From the NCBI RefSeq assembly GCF_002834235.1, contig NZ_NNBY01000036.1, positions 186,001 to 250,000 of the forward strand: a DNA stretch of 64,000 nt, in the 5' to 3' direction. The notes beneath the pieces are model-generated. The model ran no database searches and had not been told where the DNA came from. It saw only the letters and a program-made list of their open reading frames with translations. This DNA comes from Ruminococcus bromii. Lineage in GTDB: Bacteria > Bacillota > Clostridia > Oscillospirales > Acutalibacteraceae. The position numbers were made by a program, and so were the translations under genes. Shown here one piece after another: positions 1-10,358 of the stretch; positions within the stretch are counted from its first letter, which is position 1, and each line of letters opens with the position of its first letter.

Positions 1-169
1 TTGACCACCACATCCATTTTCCGTTTGAGATTTTCAGACTGTCGTGTGTACGAGTGCAGTATGTTCCGTCCGAAAGTCTGACAAGCTCATTTGGCTCGTG
101 GTTCTGTAAATATGTCAGCAAGTCCATTTCTCTCGCTTTTTCTACAGCCTGCGGATCAACATATGGCAT
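1..169 (-). CDS. DUF3991/Toprim mobile-element protein, N-terminal fragment
   Basis: Only the first 56 residues lie in the window; the gene runs off the left edge. The start MPYVDPQAVEKARE, followed by LLTYLQ and a CTRTHDSLKISNGKW segment, matches the CHC2-like N-terminus of DUF3991/Toprim proteins, primase-like proteins found in ICEs. The ATG is at 169-167, six bases from the end of the DUF3848 gene, so the two genes are probably one transcript read after the giant helicase gene. Toprim residues cannot be checked because that part is outside the window. Confidence 0.75.
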   Translation of the reverse strand, partial: MPYVDPQAVEKAREMDLLTYLQNHEPNELVRLSDGTYCTRTHDSLKISNGKWMWWS

Positions 170-174
170 AGCGT

Positions 175-516
175 TTACCTGCTGTCCTTATCTTTCTGCT
201 TTGCTTTCATTTCCTTAACTGCCAATTTAATACGGTCATCTATTGTTTCACGGAGCATATCGCAATAGCTCATATCGTTACCGCACCACTCCTGATAAAT
301 ATCATCAAGAGGGGCTTTCAGCTGGTATAAAGACTTCGCTTCGGTTTGAGAAAACTCTGTGTATTCAAAAATTGCAAGCAAATCTTCCTTGATAACTTTC
401 TCGTAACTTCCCTCAATAATCTGTTCAGGCGGCTTTGTTTTAAGTTCTGAAATAAAGCTGTCAAATTCGTTTTTCATCTTGTTGTACAACAGCTCGTTAT
501 AGTCAACAGTAGTCAT
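175..516 (-). CDS. DUF3848 domain protein
   Basis: This 113-residue acidic, helical protein contains NELLYNKM near its start, a central TEAKSLYQLKAPLDDIYQEW segment and a DMLRETIDDRI helix, the pattern of DUF3848 proteins that accompany giant ICE helicases. No enzymatic motif is visible and the function is unknown. The ATG at 516 was chosen because AGGAGGAA lies just upstream (521-528); an upstream extension would run into the giant gene's coding sequence. It sits between the giant gene (527 onward) and the DUF3991 gene, all read leftward. Confidence 0.75.
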   Translation of the reverse strand: MTTVDYNELLYNKMKNEFDSFISELKTKPPEQIIEGSYEKVIKEDLLAIFEYTEFSQTEAKSLYQLKAPLDDIYQEWCGNDMSYCDMLRETIDDRIKLAVKEMKAKQKDKDSR

Positions 517-526
517 AAAATTCCTC

Positions 527-3500
527 CTATCTTTCTCTGTCGTCTCTGCTTCTTGTGGGTGGCAGGTCGCCCTCGTCAGGCTCGCCTCCGACAACGGGAG
601 TATCTCCCTTATCCATATCAAGCAGGGCATTCAGCTCGGTCAGACGAGTCATTTTTTGTTTCAATTCATCCTCCTGTGCAAACGGTTTTTCCACCTCAAC
701 CTTTGCGGTTTCAAGCTGTGCCTTTGTATTTTCCAGCTGTTCCTCCGCCTTGTGCAATCTGGTTTCAATATTATCAGCAGCGTTATCAATTCGGGTTATA
801 TTTCCGTAAACATCTGTGCCGAGAGTAACTGAATGTGTGAAATGCCCTTTGAGTTTTACGGCATATGCACGCTCAAAGATATCAAATTCAAGTTCCATCT
901 TAAACCCTCTGTACTCACCGAGAGGAGTAGGCTCGGAAGTTGTTTTTGCTTTGCAGGCTTCAATAATCACCTGACCTGCTTCTGCCTTTTCTGTGTAGCT
1001 GTAACCGTCAATAACCATTCCTGCAAACTTGCCGTCAACCTCTTTCGGGTGTGCTTTGGCAATCTCTAAATCTGCTTTCAGTCCGTCAACTCTTGCAGTC
1101 AGCAATGATATTTCTTGCGGATAAAACTTTATGATTTTATCTTCAAGCTCATACTTTTCCGAAAGGTAATGTGACTTATACAGTCGTAGCTTTTGCACCT
1201 GAATATCCAAATCCATTTTCTCCCTGATATACGGATTTCCCGTTGCAAGCATCTTGATTTCAGCATAGGAAAGAGCAGTATCGTCTATATCCTCGGCAGA
1301 ACGGACAGGAGATTTTGAAGTCATAATTTGTGAAGCAAACTTCTGTTTACCCTCGACAAGCTGATACAGATATGCGTCAAAGGTTTCCTCGGTTACATAT
1401 CGGTAAACATCTACATCTGTGTTTTCATTTCCTTGACGGATAATTCGTCCCGAACGCTGTTCAAGGTCTGACGGTCTCCACGGACAGTCAATATCGTGCA
1501 AGGCTATGAGCTTGTTCTGAACATTCGTACCGGCACCCATTTTCTGTGTAGAACCGAGCAAAACTCTGACTTCTCCTTTGCGCACCTTTTTGAAAAGCTC
1601 CTGCTTTTGCGCCTCGGTTTTTGCTTCGTGTATAAAGCTGATTTCGCTTTCGGGTACACCTTGCTCTATCAGCTTTCTGCGAATATCCGTATAGACCGAA
1701 AACTCTGTGTCCGGTTTCGGAGTGGAGAGGTCGCAGAACACAAGCTGAGCTGATTTTTTGTCTGCGTTCTCCTGCCAAATCGTAAAAATATTATCAATAC
1801 AAGCATTGATTTTACTGCCCTCAAAGTCAGGAAGCAGAGGATTTATCATACGCTGGTCAAGGGCAAGCTTTCGTCCGTCGTTGGTGATTTTCAGCATATT
1901 ATCTACGCTTGCGTCAACCTGATTGTTTCTCACTTTTTCGGCTCGTTCTCCAAGCTCTTCTACCATAGCCTTTTGAAAATCGGAAGGCTTTACGGCAACA
2001 TTGTGATAGTGGGGAGTAGGTGTAGGCAAATTAAGTGTGTCTGCCGTTTTTATATCGGCAACCTCTTTGAACATTGCCATAAGCTCAGGCAAATTGTAGA
2101 ATTTAGCAAATCTTGTTTTCGTTCTGTAGCCTGTTCCCTCAGGTTTCAGCTCGTAGGCTGTTACGGTTTCACCAAAGGTGGAAGCCCACGAATCGAAGTG
2201 CTGCAAGTCGTTTTCTACAAGCGTTTCATACTGTAAATATCTCTGAATGGTATATAGTTCAACCATTGAGTTTGAGATTGGCGTACCTGTTGCAAAGACC
2301 GTTCCTCTGCCGCCTGTGATTTCGTCAAGGTATCTGCACTTCATAAACAGGTCCGAGGACTTCTGCGCTTCGGTCTGAGCTATTCCGCCGACATTTCTCA
2401 TTTTCGTATAGAGATAAAGGTTTTTGTAGTAGTGACTTTCGTCAATAAACAGCCTGTCAACACCCAGTTCTTCAAAGGTAACTACATCATCCTTTCGGCT
2501 TTGGTCGTTTAACTTCTGTAACTTTACCTTTAAGGATTTTCGGCTTTTTTCAAGCTGCTTGATTGAAAAGTTTTCTCCACGATTCTCTTTCAACTCACGA
2601 ATACCGTCTGTGATTTCGTCAATCTGCTGTTCAATGATAATTCTTTGCCTTTCAACGCTCATCGAAATTTTCTCAAACTGGGAATGTCCGATAATGATAG
2701 CGTCATAATCGCCTGTGGCAATTCGTCCGCAGAAGCGTTTGCGGTTTTTAGTTTCAAAATCCTTTTTGGTTGCAACAAGGATATTTGCCGCTGGATAGAG
2801 CTGTAAAAACTCTGCCGCCCATTGTTCGGTCAGGTGATTAGGCACAACAAAAAGCGACTTACTGCATAAGCCAAGCCGCTTTGATTCCATAGCTGCCGCC
2901 GTCATCTCGTAGGTTTTGCCTGCGCCGACTGCGTGTGCAAGCAAGGTATTTCCACCGTAAAGAATATGTGCAACAGCGTTTTTCTGATGTTCCCTGAGTT
3001 CAATTTCAGGATTCATACCGCTAAAGGTAATATGACTTCCGTCGTACTCACGGGGTCTTGTGCTGTTAAATTTTTCGTTATATAGTTTGCAGAGCTTTTC
3101 ACGGCGCTGCGGGTCTTTCCATATCCATTCCTTAAAGCCTTCTTTGATAAGCTCCTGCTTCTGCAATGCGATTGTAGTTTCCTTTTTATTGAGTACTGGT
3201 TTCTTTCTGCCTTCCTCATCCTCAACATAATCGAATATGCGGACATCCTTGAGGTTAAGTGTTTCCTCGATTATTTTATAAGCATTGATTCGGTCTGTGC
3301 CGTAGGTGCGGTACACCTTGAGATTACTTGTATCGTAGCTTTTGTTTTCAATGCTCCATTCACTCGTATAGGGTGAATAGTGAAGTTTGATTTTCCATTG
3401 TGCATAGCGTGGAGTATCAAGAAATTCATAGATAAACTGCTGCACAATATCGGTCGGAATCCAGGTTGCACCAAGCCTTACGGAAATCTCGGAAGCCGTT

Positions 3501-6500
3501 AAATCCTTTGGCTGTGCCCTTTCAAGAGCTTCAACATTGATGTTGTAATCATCAGGATATAGTTTTGCCGAACGCCTTGCGACTTCAAACTTTTCACGGA
3601 CATTACCAGACAAATATTCGTCTGCCATAAGGTATTTCTGTTCGTCAGGATTGCCCTGACCGTAGAGAGGATTGAGAAAAATTACACCTTTCAGTTCCTC
3701 AAAAACCTCCTGCTCACTCTTGCCTGAAAGCTGGCACATATATTTCATATCAATACCCGCCTTTTCTCCCATAGAAACGGCGAGTGCTTCGGAAGCTGTG
3801 TCAACGGAAGTAACAGGTGTATGAGGCTTGATTGTCCGCTTAAAAAACATATCCGCCTTGCGTTCAAGGTTGCCCTCGTCATCGAGTATTTCCAATGAAG
3901 ATAACAGCGAGTAGGAACTGTCCTGTGAGAACGCCATAGTATTTGCACGGCTGTTGATAAGTCCGTACTTTTTTGTAAAACTGTCATACAGCTTATTAAG
4001 CCTTTCCTGTTCAGCTTTTATATCGCTGTCAGGATAGTCTTCCGTCTGCAAATCTAAAAGAGTACGGACGGAATTTCTTATCTCAATAAGTCCCTTTATT
4101 CGGTTTTCAGCCGTAGCCGACACTTCAACAGGTGACATTCGGCTGTTTTCACGGAAATAGATTACATCGTCAAGTACGGTATATGAGAAGTTTCTGACGT
4201 TCGGATCAGCAGGGATTGAATTATCTTCTTCCTTTATATTTTCTTCCGTTTCATACTCCGTAATTTCGCCGTGAATATTGGAAACAGCTTCATCAAGCAG
4301 GCTTTCAAGATCAGCGTTTTCATAAGGCGTACAAGTTGTTTCATCACCAAACCGACCTGATACAATTTTCATATCGCCAAGTATCATTTCGGGGTGTTCT
4401 GCAAAGTAGCTGTTCATTCTGATACCGTTTTTATCTGTATTAAGGTGTACCCAATCAGGCTCAATATCTATGATACGGTCACGCTTTTGCAGTATGAGAA
4501 TATCGGATACAACCTCCGTCCCTGCATTCCCCTTAAAGGTGTCATTCGGAAGTCTTATAGCGCCGAGCAATTCCGCTCTCTGTGCGATATATTTTCGCAC
4601 GGCTGGGTTTTCCTTGTCCATTGTACCCTTTGAAGTTACCAACGCCATTACACCGCCCGGGCGGAGCTTGTCGAGCGACTTTGCAAAAAAGTAATCGTGG
4701 ATTAAGAAATGGTTTTTATCATAGCGTTTATCTGCAACGCTGAAATCGCCGAAGGGCACATTACCCACAACTGCGTCAAAAAAGCTGTCCGGAATTTCTG
4801 CCTGCTCAAACGGCTGTCCTGCAATAGAGGAACGCTGGTAGAGTTGCTGTGCAATGCCTGCGGAGATTTTGTCAATCTCCACACCGTAAACACGGCTGTT
4901 CTCCATTGACTGAGGCAGCATACCGATAAAATTACCGATGCCGCAGGAAGGCTCCAAAATGTTGCCCTCCTTAAATCCCATCTGTTCCATAACCTTGTAA
5001 ATTGCAGAAATAACGACAGGCGGTGTATAGAAAGCGGTCAAGGTACTTTCTCTTGCTGACTGATATTCTTCATCGGTAAGTAACTGTGATAACTCGTTAT
5101 ATTCACTTTTCCAAGTAGCATTATTCTCATCAAAGGCTTCCGGTATTCCGCCCCAGCCTACATACTGAGCGAGGATTTGTTGTTCTTCGGGTGTAGCAAA
5201 GCGGTTTTCCTCTACGCATTCTTTTAACACACGGATAGCATCAATATTTCTGTGGAAGCGAGCCTTTTTACCGACCTCCTCAAGCTCAAAATTTTTGAGG
5301 TCAAATGTGTATCGGTCATCCAAAGAAATCTCAGGGTGCAGGTCAAAGGTCTGTGCCTTCGCTTTCTGTTTTATCTCCCAAACAGGCGCATCAAGTTCTT
5401 CCTTTTCGGAAAGTTCAAGAGCAGATCGAACGAAATCGGCTTTTTCAACTCTGAATATCGGAAAACCGTTACTGTCCTCAAAGGTAATGTCACGCATAGA
5501 AGCATCACCGTTTCTGTCAACCCGTTCAACAATGAAACGGCGGTTGTCAAGCGTGAGTTCCTTGCCGATAAGGTCGGAGTTATCAATCCTGCCGATTGGT
5601 TCGGACTGAATGGGAGCGTGTGACCTGTCGGAAGCCATAAGAATAAAATCCCGACTTTCTCTGTCGTTTGGACTTGAAATACCGATATTGTAGCCTCGGT
5701 CAAGCAGCATATCCGTATATGTTTCAAGCCTGTGTGACGGAAATCCGCACATATCAATTCGTTCTGTATCGGTTATTCTTCGGGTTGTGTTATGCAGGCT
5801 GAGTGCCTGTGAAACGGTTACGGCATCATCGCCCATAGCTTCGTAAAAATCACCGATTTGGAACAGAATAATCGTATTGGGATGTTCGTCCTTAATCTTG
5901 AAGTATTCCTGCATAACAGGACTGTATCTGCTGTAATCACGCTTTGTAATCTGTTTTTCTTTTTCGGGTTGTACGGCAACTTTTAAATGGTCGTTCATCG
6001 GGTTTTCTTTGACTTTGCTGTCAAATTCCGTCCTTGTCATTTCCTTGTTGAAAAGAGGAAACTGTTTGTCAAAAAGCATTACACGGTTTTCGTCAAAGGA
6101 CAGAATTTCATACTCATCCGCTCCGATATATACCGATGCCCCGAGCGAATATTTGTATTCATATTCAACAGGGACAACTTCCTTTTCAGCAGGTGGAGTA
6201 TATATTGCTTCACGAATTTCTTTCTCCGCCGCCCGTTCAGCTCTTATCTGCTCCTGTTTTTCAAGCCAAGTCGGATAATATTCCCTTTCCTTTGGATTGA
6301 GGTATCGGTCAAGTTTTATAAGTTCGCCGATGCGTTTTTCAACCTTACTCCAATTTAACAGCAGTCGTGGTGCGTTATCTTCAAAGCCACGGCTGAGCAT
6401 AATACCTTTGCCGTCGTGACTTTCATCAATCCCTGTTCCGATAATAATTGGATATGAGCCGCCCCAGCCATACTCGTTTTTCAGAAAATCAATGTTTTCT

Positions 6501-6834
6501 TTTGCAGATAGGGACTTTTGAAACTGCTCGTAAATCCTCATTTTACCCTCGCTTACACCGCTTCCGTGGGTAAGTACAGCGTCAATAATCTTCTGAGAAA
6601 AGGCAAAGGCAGAAGTTTTTTCTCCTGCCTCGGCTGTTAATATTTCCAACTGCCCTTTAAGAGAGGGCAGAGGTTTTGTTGTATCTCTTAATTCACCGAG
6701 CAAACGCATACCCTCAAAATATCCTGCAATAACACCCCAATCATAGTAGGCTTGCGATATTTTATTATCCTGCTCGCCTTCCCACAAAAGAAGTACATTC
6801 TGATAGGTTTTATATCCCATCCGCTTTTGCTTAT
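527..6834 (-). pseudogene. Giant MutS-I-like/N6-methylase/SNF2-helicase gene, 3' part (split by element B)
   Basis: About 2100 residues of a very large ICE protein. Counting from the codon at 6862: a MutS-I-like segment at about 312-396 (QIGDFYEAMGDDA, DMCGFPSH), an N6-adenine methylase at about 540-860 (EPSCGIGNF SAM site, variant catalytic motif NVPFGDF), an SF2/SNF2 helicase with Walker A AHAVGAGKT near 1309, DESH near 1472, ATGTPISNS, and motif VI QRSGRIIRQGN near 1805, then a C-terminal coiled coil. The missing 5' part is at 46741-48217. The first codons of the open frame, upstream of KQKRMGYK, derive from element B. Proteins of this type are thought to protect or remodel incoming DNA; whether the 3' part is translated alone is unknown. 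Confidence 0.9.
6828..6834. repeat. Left TGCTTAT copy, attL-type junction of element B
   Basis: TGCTTAT here equals the copy at 46734-46740. The bases to the left read as codons of the giant gene (KQKRMGYK on the minus strand) and those to the right are element DNA. Large serine recombinases exchange at a 2-bp core, so only two of the seven shared bases need be the crossover; which two cannot be told from sequence. Confidence 0.8.
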
Positions 6835-6876
6835 GTGTGATAAAGAAGCAATAGAAGTGCAAAAAATTTTGCCGTT

Positions 6877-6909
6877 CCTATCCGACACTTGGCCATTGTG
6901 TCGGATAGG
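6877..6909 (-). terminator. Intrinsic terminator of the B recombinase gene
   Basis: A perfect 12-bp stem (CCTATCCGACAC / GTGTCGGATAGG) with a 9-nt loop lies 9 bases downstream of the recombinase stop codon. On the minus strand it is followed after a short gap by an ATTTTTT tract. Confidence 0.65.
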
Positions 6910-6917
6910 TCGGGCGG

Positions 6918-8351
6918 TTATTCGGGCAAGTCAATCTTGCCGACAAAGCTGTAATAAATCTCAATGTCCTGCCTGCGGGTGCCGTTCTCATCATAGCTGC
7001 ACTCATGCACCACAATTTTCTCGATCATTTCCCGCAAGAGAGTGGGGGTCAGTTCTTCAAAGGCAAGGTGCTTGCGGACAATGCCCATAAATTTCTCGGC
7101 GTTGACGGTAGCTGCCTGTGACTTGTCCAGTTCGGCTTGCAGGGCGGCGGCTCTCTTTTTCAGCTCCGCTTGCTCGGCTTCGTAGTCAGCCGACAGTTCC
7201 ATGAAACGCTCATCGCTGATTTTGCCGTTTACATTGTCCTCATACAGCCGCTTGATAATGCGGCTGATTTCAGAAATGCGTTCCTGCGCCTGTTCAAGCT
7301 GCTTGATGGCTGCGGCGGTCTTTCGCTTGCCGCCGATCTCGTTCTGCTGGACAAGTAGTTTCACAAACCGGCTCTCATGCTTGGCTGCGTATTCGGTCAC
7401 TTGCCGGAGATTTGCCAGGACACCAGCGGTCAACAGATCGGTGCGGATAAAGTGCGCCGTACAGTTGCGGGTGCGCTTCTTGTAGCTGCCGCAGATGTAG
7501 CAGTCCTGTTTGCGGTCTTTGTTCTGATACCGCTGCTGATACAGCACATGGCCGCAGTCGGCGCAGAACAAAATCCCGGAGAACAGCCCCACTTCATCGT
7601 AGCGGTTCGGGCGTTTGCGCTGTTTGCGTAACTCCTGCACCCGTTCCCATGTTTCCTTGTCGATGATCGGCTCATGGTGGTTCTCGAAAATGGCCTGCTT
7701 CTCGACGGGGTTCTCTATGCTGTGCTTGACCTTATAAGAAGGCTTTTCCGTTTTGAAGTTCACCAGACATCCGGTGTACTCTCGGTTTTCGAGGATATGA
7801 ACGACGGTGTTGGTCGCCCATTTGCACTCATAGCCTGGGTGATAACGGCGGGTGCTGCCTGTCCGCTGATATTCCAGCGTCCCCGGCGTGGGGATTTGCT
7901 GCTCCGTCAGCATACGGGCAATCTTGGTCGGGCCGTTCCCGGCAAGGCAAAGCTGGTAAATCTGCTGCACCACCGGGGCGGCTTCCTCGTCTATAATAAA
8001 ATTCTCGTCCTCGTCCATCACATAGCCGTAAACCGGCTTGCTGGTAACAGGCTTGCCGCTCATGCCTTTTGACTTTTTCACTGCCTTGATTTTCTTGCTC
8101 GTATCTCTCACCAGCCATTCATTGAACAGATTTCGCAGCGGGGTAAAATCGTTGTCCATGCCCTCGCTGGCACTGTCCACATTATCGTTGACAGCGATAA
8201 AACGCACACCCTTTTGAGGGAACAGCATTTCCGTGTAAAACCCTACCTGCAAGTAGTTTCGCCCTAACCGGCTCATGTCCTTGACGATGACCGTACCCAC
8301 TTTCCCGGCTTCAATGTCCGCAAGCATGGCTTGAAATCCGGGCCGCTGGAA
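6918..8351 (-). pseudogene. Large serine recombinase of element B, 3' part (split by element C)
   Basis: This encodes the recombinase from QRPGFQAML to the C-terminus. It includes [12 protein letters not shown] of the resolvase domain, the recombinase domain with YGYVMDE, a zinc ribbon (LFCADCGHVLY with CYICGSY), a coiled coil and the end VHECSYDENGTRRQDIEIYYSFVGK. The catalytic serine and the first about 55 residues are absent; they lie at 37084-37268. The open frame continues to 8417, but those 22 or so residues derive from element C and do not resemble a recombinase start. The fragment cannot be catalytic as it stands. Excision of C would restore a full protein of about 540 residues. Confidence 0.92.
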
Positions 8352-8375
8352 AGCTGACGTTAGATAACGATACTT
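8350..8375. repeat. Left end of element C, inverted-repeat terminus
   Basis: Read outward on the minus strand, this end is GTATCGTTATCTAACGTCA then GCTT. The right end read outward has GTATCGTTATCTTACCTCA, with two mismatches in 19. The AA at 8350-8351 is the inferred core shared with 37084-37085. Confidence 0.8.
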
Positions 8376-8452
8376 TTGAAAACACTGGAAAATCAAGGTT
8401 TTTCGAGCGACGGACAAGCAGGGTATTGTACTAAAAACTGAATACGACGCAG

Positions 8453-8502
8453 AAGCGGCGTTTCTTACTCTCTACATGGGAGAACAGGAACGCCGCTTTT
8501 TT
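8453..8502 (+). terminator. Intrinsic terminator-like hairpin ahead of the C transfer operon
   Basis: A 10-bp stem AAGCGGCGTT / AACGCCGCTT encloses a 26-nt loop, and the T tract runs to 8502. It lies between the left end of C and the first repeat unit. It could insulate the operon from outside transcription or act as an attenuator. The 8352-8651 stretch otherwise holds only the end of C and the 112-bp repeat. Confidence 0.65.
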
Positions 8503-8512
8503 CATGCCCTTT

Positions 8513-8624
8513 GTTACGCAGTAGGGGCAGAAAAAGCCTTGCTACAAGCGGTTTTCCGGGCGCGTATCTGGCGCGGAAAGGGATTTATACCTTATCCCCC
8601 GAAACCGCGCTTCTACTGCGTAAC
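8513..8624. repeat. 112-bp palindrome-ended repeat, copy 1 (before the transfer operon)
   Basis: The unit begins GTTACGCAGTAG and ends CTACTGCGTAAC, a perfect 12-bp inverted repeat. A second unit of exactly the same length lies at 29079-29190, directly oriented. Gap-free hand alignment gives about 77 identities in 112, with invariant blocks TTTCCGGGCG at offset 40, TTTATACCT at offset 71 and CCCCC at offset 83. It ends 27 bases before the initiator gene. The function is unknown; an origin element, regulatory RNA or recombination site are all possible. Confidence 0.7.
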
Positions 8625-8651
8625 AAATCCAAAGCAAAGGAGCTATGAACT

Positions 8652-9635
8652 ATGGCAGTTTTCAGAGTGGAACGAAACAAGGGCTATACCGTAATGAGCA
8701 ACCACCACCTACGCAACAAGGAGCTTTCCCTAAAGGCAAAGGGGCTGTTGTCGCAAATGCTGTCACTCCCCGAAGATTGGGACTACACCTTGAAAGGCTT
8801 ATCCCTTATCAACCGGGAGAAGATAGACGCTATCCGCGAAGCCATTAAGGAACTTGAACGCGCCGGGTATATCGTCCGTTCAAGGGAGCGCGACGAGAAA
8901 GGACGCTTGCGGGGCGCGGACTATGTGATATTCGAGCAGCCGCAGCCGCCTACGCCGGATTTACCTACATTGGAAAATCCAACATTGGATAATCCAATGC
9001 AGGAAAAACCAACATTGGAAAAACCTACGTTGGAAAATCCAACGCAATTAAATAAAGATATACAAAGAACTGACTTACCAAAAAAAGAAAAATCAAATAC
9101 AGATTTATCAAGTACCCATTCCATTCCTATCCTTTCCCCTAACCCCTCTCCTTGCAGAGAAGCGGCTGCGCCGCCGGAACGGAAAGGAACGGAAGCGGCA
9201 GCACAGAGCGCAGTTGATATATACCGGGAAATCATCAAGGACAATATCGACTACCACATTCTCAAACAGGACATGAAGTTTGACAGTGACAGGCTGGACG
9301 AGATTGTAGACCTCATGCTTGAAACCGTATGCACCGCCAGAAAGCGGGTACGGATTGCGGGGGACGACTACCCGGCAGAGCTTGTGAAGTCAAAGTTTAT
9401 GAAACTAGACGGCGAGCATATCCGCTTTGTGCTTGACTGTATGCGGGAGAACACAACCAAAATCCGCAACATCAAGCAATATCTGAAAGCCGCCCTTTTC
9501 AACGCCCCGTCCACAATCGGCAACTACTACACTTCCCTTGTCGCCCATGACATGGCAAGCGGCGCACTGTCACCGAAAAAGCCGCAGTACGGCGACCCGG
9601 ACTATTATTCATGCAATGAGGGCGAAAGCCTGTAA
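8652..9635 (+). CDS. Replication initiator/HTH protein (DUF6017-type)
   Basis: 327 residues. The N-terminus (about 1-100) is a winged-helix initiator-like domain with LRNKELSLKAKGLLSQMLSLP and DWDYTLKGL. The middle (about 105-130) is a run of PTLENP/PTLEKP units. The C-terminal domain ends DPDYYSCNEGESL, almost the same tail as the RepA_N protein of element B. It is the first gene of the long transfer operon, with AAAGGAGCT before the ATG. It probably initiates plasmid-like replication of the excised circle, which TopB and the relaxase elsewhere in C would support. The repeated DNA encoding the PTLE units may be the origin. Confidence 0.75.
   Translation: MAVFRVERNKGYTVMSNHHLRNKELSLKAKGLLSQMLSLPEDWDYTLKGLSLINREKIDAIREAIKELERAGYIVRSRERDEKGRLRGADYVIFEQPQPPTPDLPTLENPTLDNPMQEKPTLEKPTLENPTQLNKDIQRTDLPKKEKSNTDLSSTHSIPILSPNPSPCREAAAPPERKGTEAAAQSAVDIYREIIKDNIDYHILKQDMKFDSDRLDEIVDLMLETVCTARKRVRIAGDDYPAELVKSKFMKLDGEHIRFVLDCMRENTTKIRNIKQYLKAALFNAPSTIGNYYTSLVAHDMASGALSPKKPQYGDPDYYSCNEGESL
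8963..9052 (+). repeat. In-gene iteron-like repeats (putative oriV of element C)
   Basis: Five imperfect units on the theme CCTACATTGGAAAATCCA recur at 15-24 base intervals inside the initiator gene and encode the PTLE(N/K)P repeats. RepA_N plasmids are known to carry their origin as repeats in the middle of the rep gene, which is the basis for this call. Protein-level selection for a proline-rich linker is the alternative. Confidence 0.5.
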
Positions 9636-9666
9636 CCACCCACAACCACAAAAGGAGGATTTTATT

Positions 9667-9888
9667 ATGGCACAGAAAATGACAGGAGCATTGGTATTTG
9701 ACGAGCGCACCGACCGTTACGACATCCGCTTTGACTTAAACAGCTACTACGGGGGCTTGCATTGCGGCGAGTGCTTTGACGTATTCGTGCGGGGCAAGTG
9801 GAAGCCGACCCGGATTGAGTACGGCGACAACTGGTATCTTGTGGGTATCAGAGCCGAGGACTTGAACGGGCTGCGGGTGCGTATCTGA
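9667..9888 (+). CDS. DUF5348 small protein
   Basis: 73 residues, with TGALVFDERTDRYDIRF, GGLHCGECFDV and WYLVGIRAEDLNGLRVRI, the pattern of DUF5348 proteins found after the initiator in Tn1549-type elements. It is predicted to be a small beta-rich cytoplasmic protein with no catalytic motif. AAAGGAGG at 9651-9658 precedes the ATG. It lies in the transfer operon between the initiator and PcfB. Its role is unknown. Confidence 0.75.
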   Translation: MAQKMTGALVFDERTDRYDIRFDLNSYYGGLHCGECFDVFVRGKWKPTRIEYGDNWYLVGIRAEDLNGLRVRI

Positions 9889-9929
9889 CCGCCGCCCCAT
9901 AAAGAAACGCGAAAGGAGGACGCGACAAA

Positions 9930-10358
9930 TTGCAGGACGAAGTAAACGAAAAGACCATAGCCCTTTACATCAAGACCGGGAAGCTGACCGCGCAGACGCT
10001 CCAAAAGGCAATGAAAGCCATACTGTCAAAGGGCAAAAAGCAGCTTGCAAAACCGCCACAGGGCAAGCAGAGCTTAAAGCAGCTTATGAAGCAGAACGCG
10101 GGCGTTTCCAACATTGAGATTACCGAGGGCAATATCAAAGCCTTTGAGAGTACGGCGAAAAAGTACGGTATCGACTTTGCGCTGAAAAAGGACGCGGACG
10201 TACTGACCGCAGCCTTTAAGGAATTTTCCGCAAAAAAGCTGACACAGGAGAAAAAGCCCTCAATCCGAAAGCTGCTCTCTACCCTCAAAGAAGCTGCACA
10301 GGGCAGAAACGCGGAACGGGCAAAGGTCAAGAACAAGGACAGGGAGGTATCGCTATGA
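9930..10358 (+). CDS. PcfB family conjugation protein
   Basis: 142 residues, starting at TTG with GAAAGGAGGA upstream. The N-terminal NEKTIALYIKTGKLTAQTLQ and LKQLMKQNAGVSNIEI segments are typical of PcfB, a partner of the coupling protein in pCF10-type conjugation that helps bring relaxosome and channel together. The C-terminus carries KKPSIRKLLSTLKE (about 108-121), a motif echoed at the tails of two other proteins in this operon. Its stop overlaps the VirD4 start by 4 bases, so the two are translationally coupled. Confidence 0.85.
   Translation: MQDEVNEKTIALYIKTGKLTAQTLQKAMKAILSKGKKQLAKPPQGKQSLKQLMKQNAGVSNIEITEGNIKAFESTAKKYGIDFALKKDADVLTAAFKEFSAKKLTQEKKPSIRKLLSTLKEAAQGRNAERAKVKNKDREVSL

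Noticed and set aside
6918-8417. A complete 499-residue recombinase at the left end of B
   Set aside because: The first residues of the open frame come from element C, and the catalytic serine region is missing; the real 5' part is at 37084-37268.
8963-9052. CRISPR-like array
   Set aside because: The repeats are imperfect, without spacers, and lie within a coding sequence; iterons fit better.
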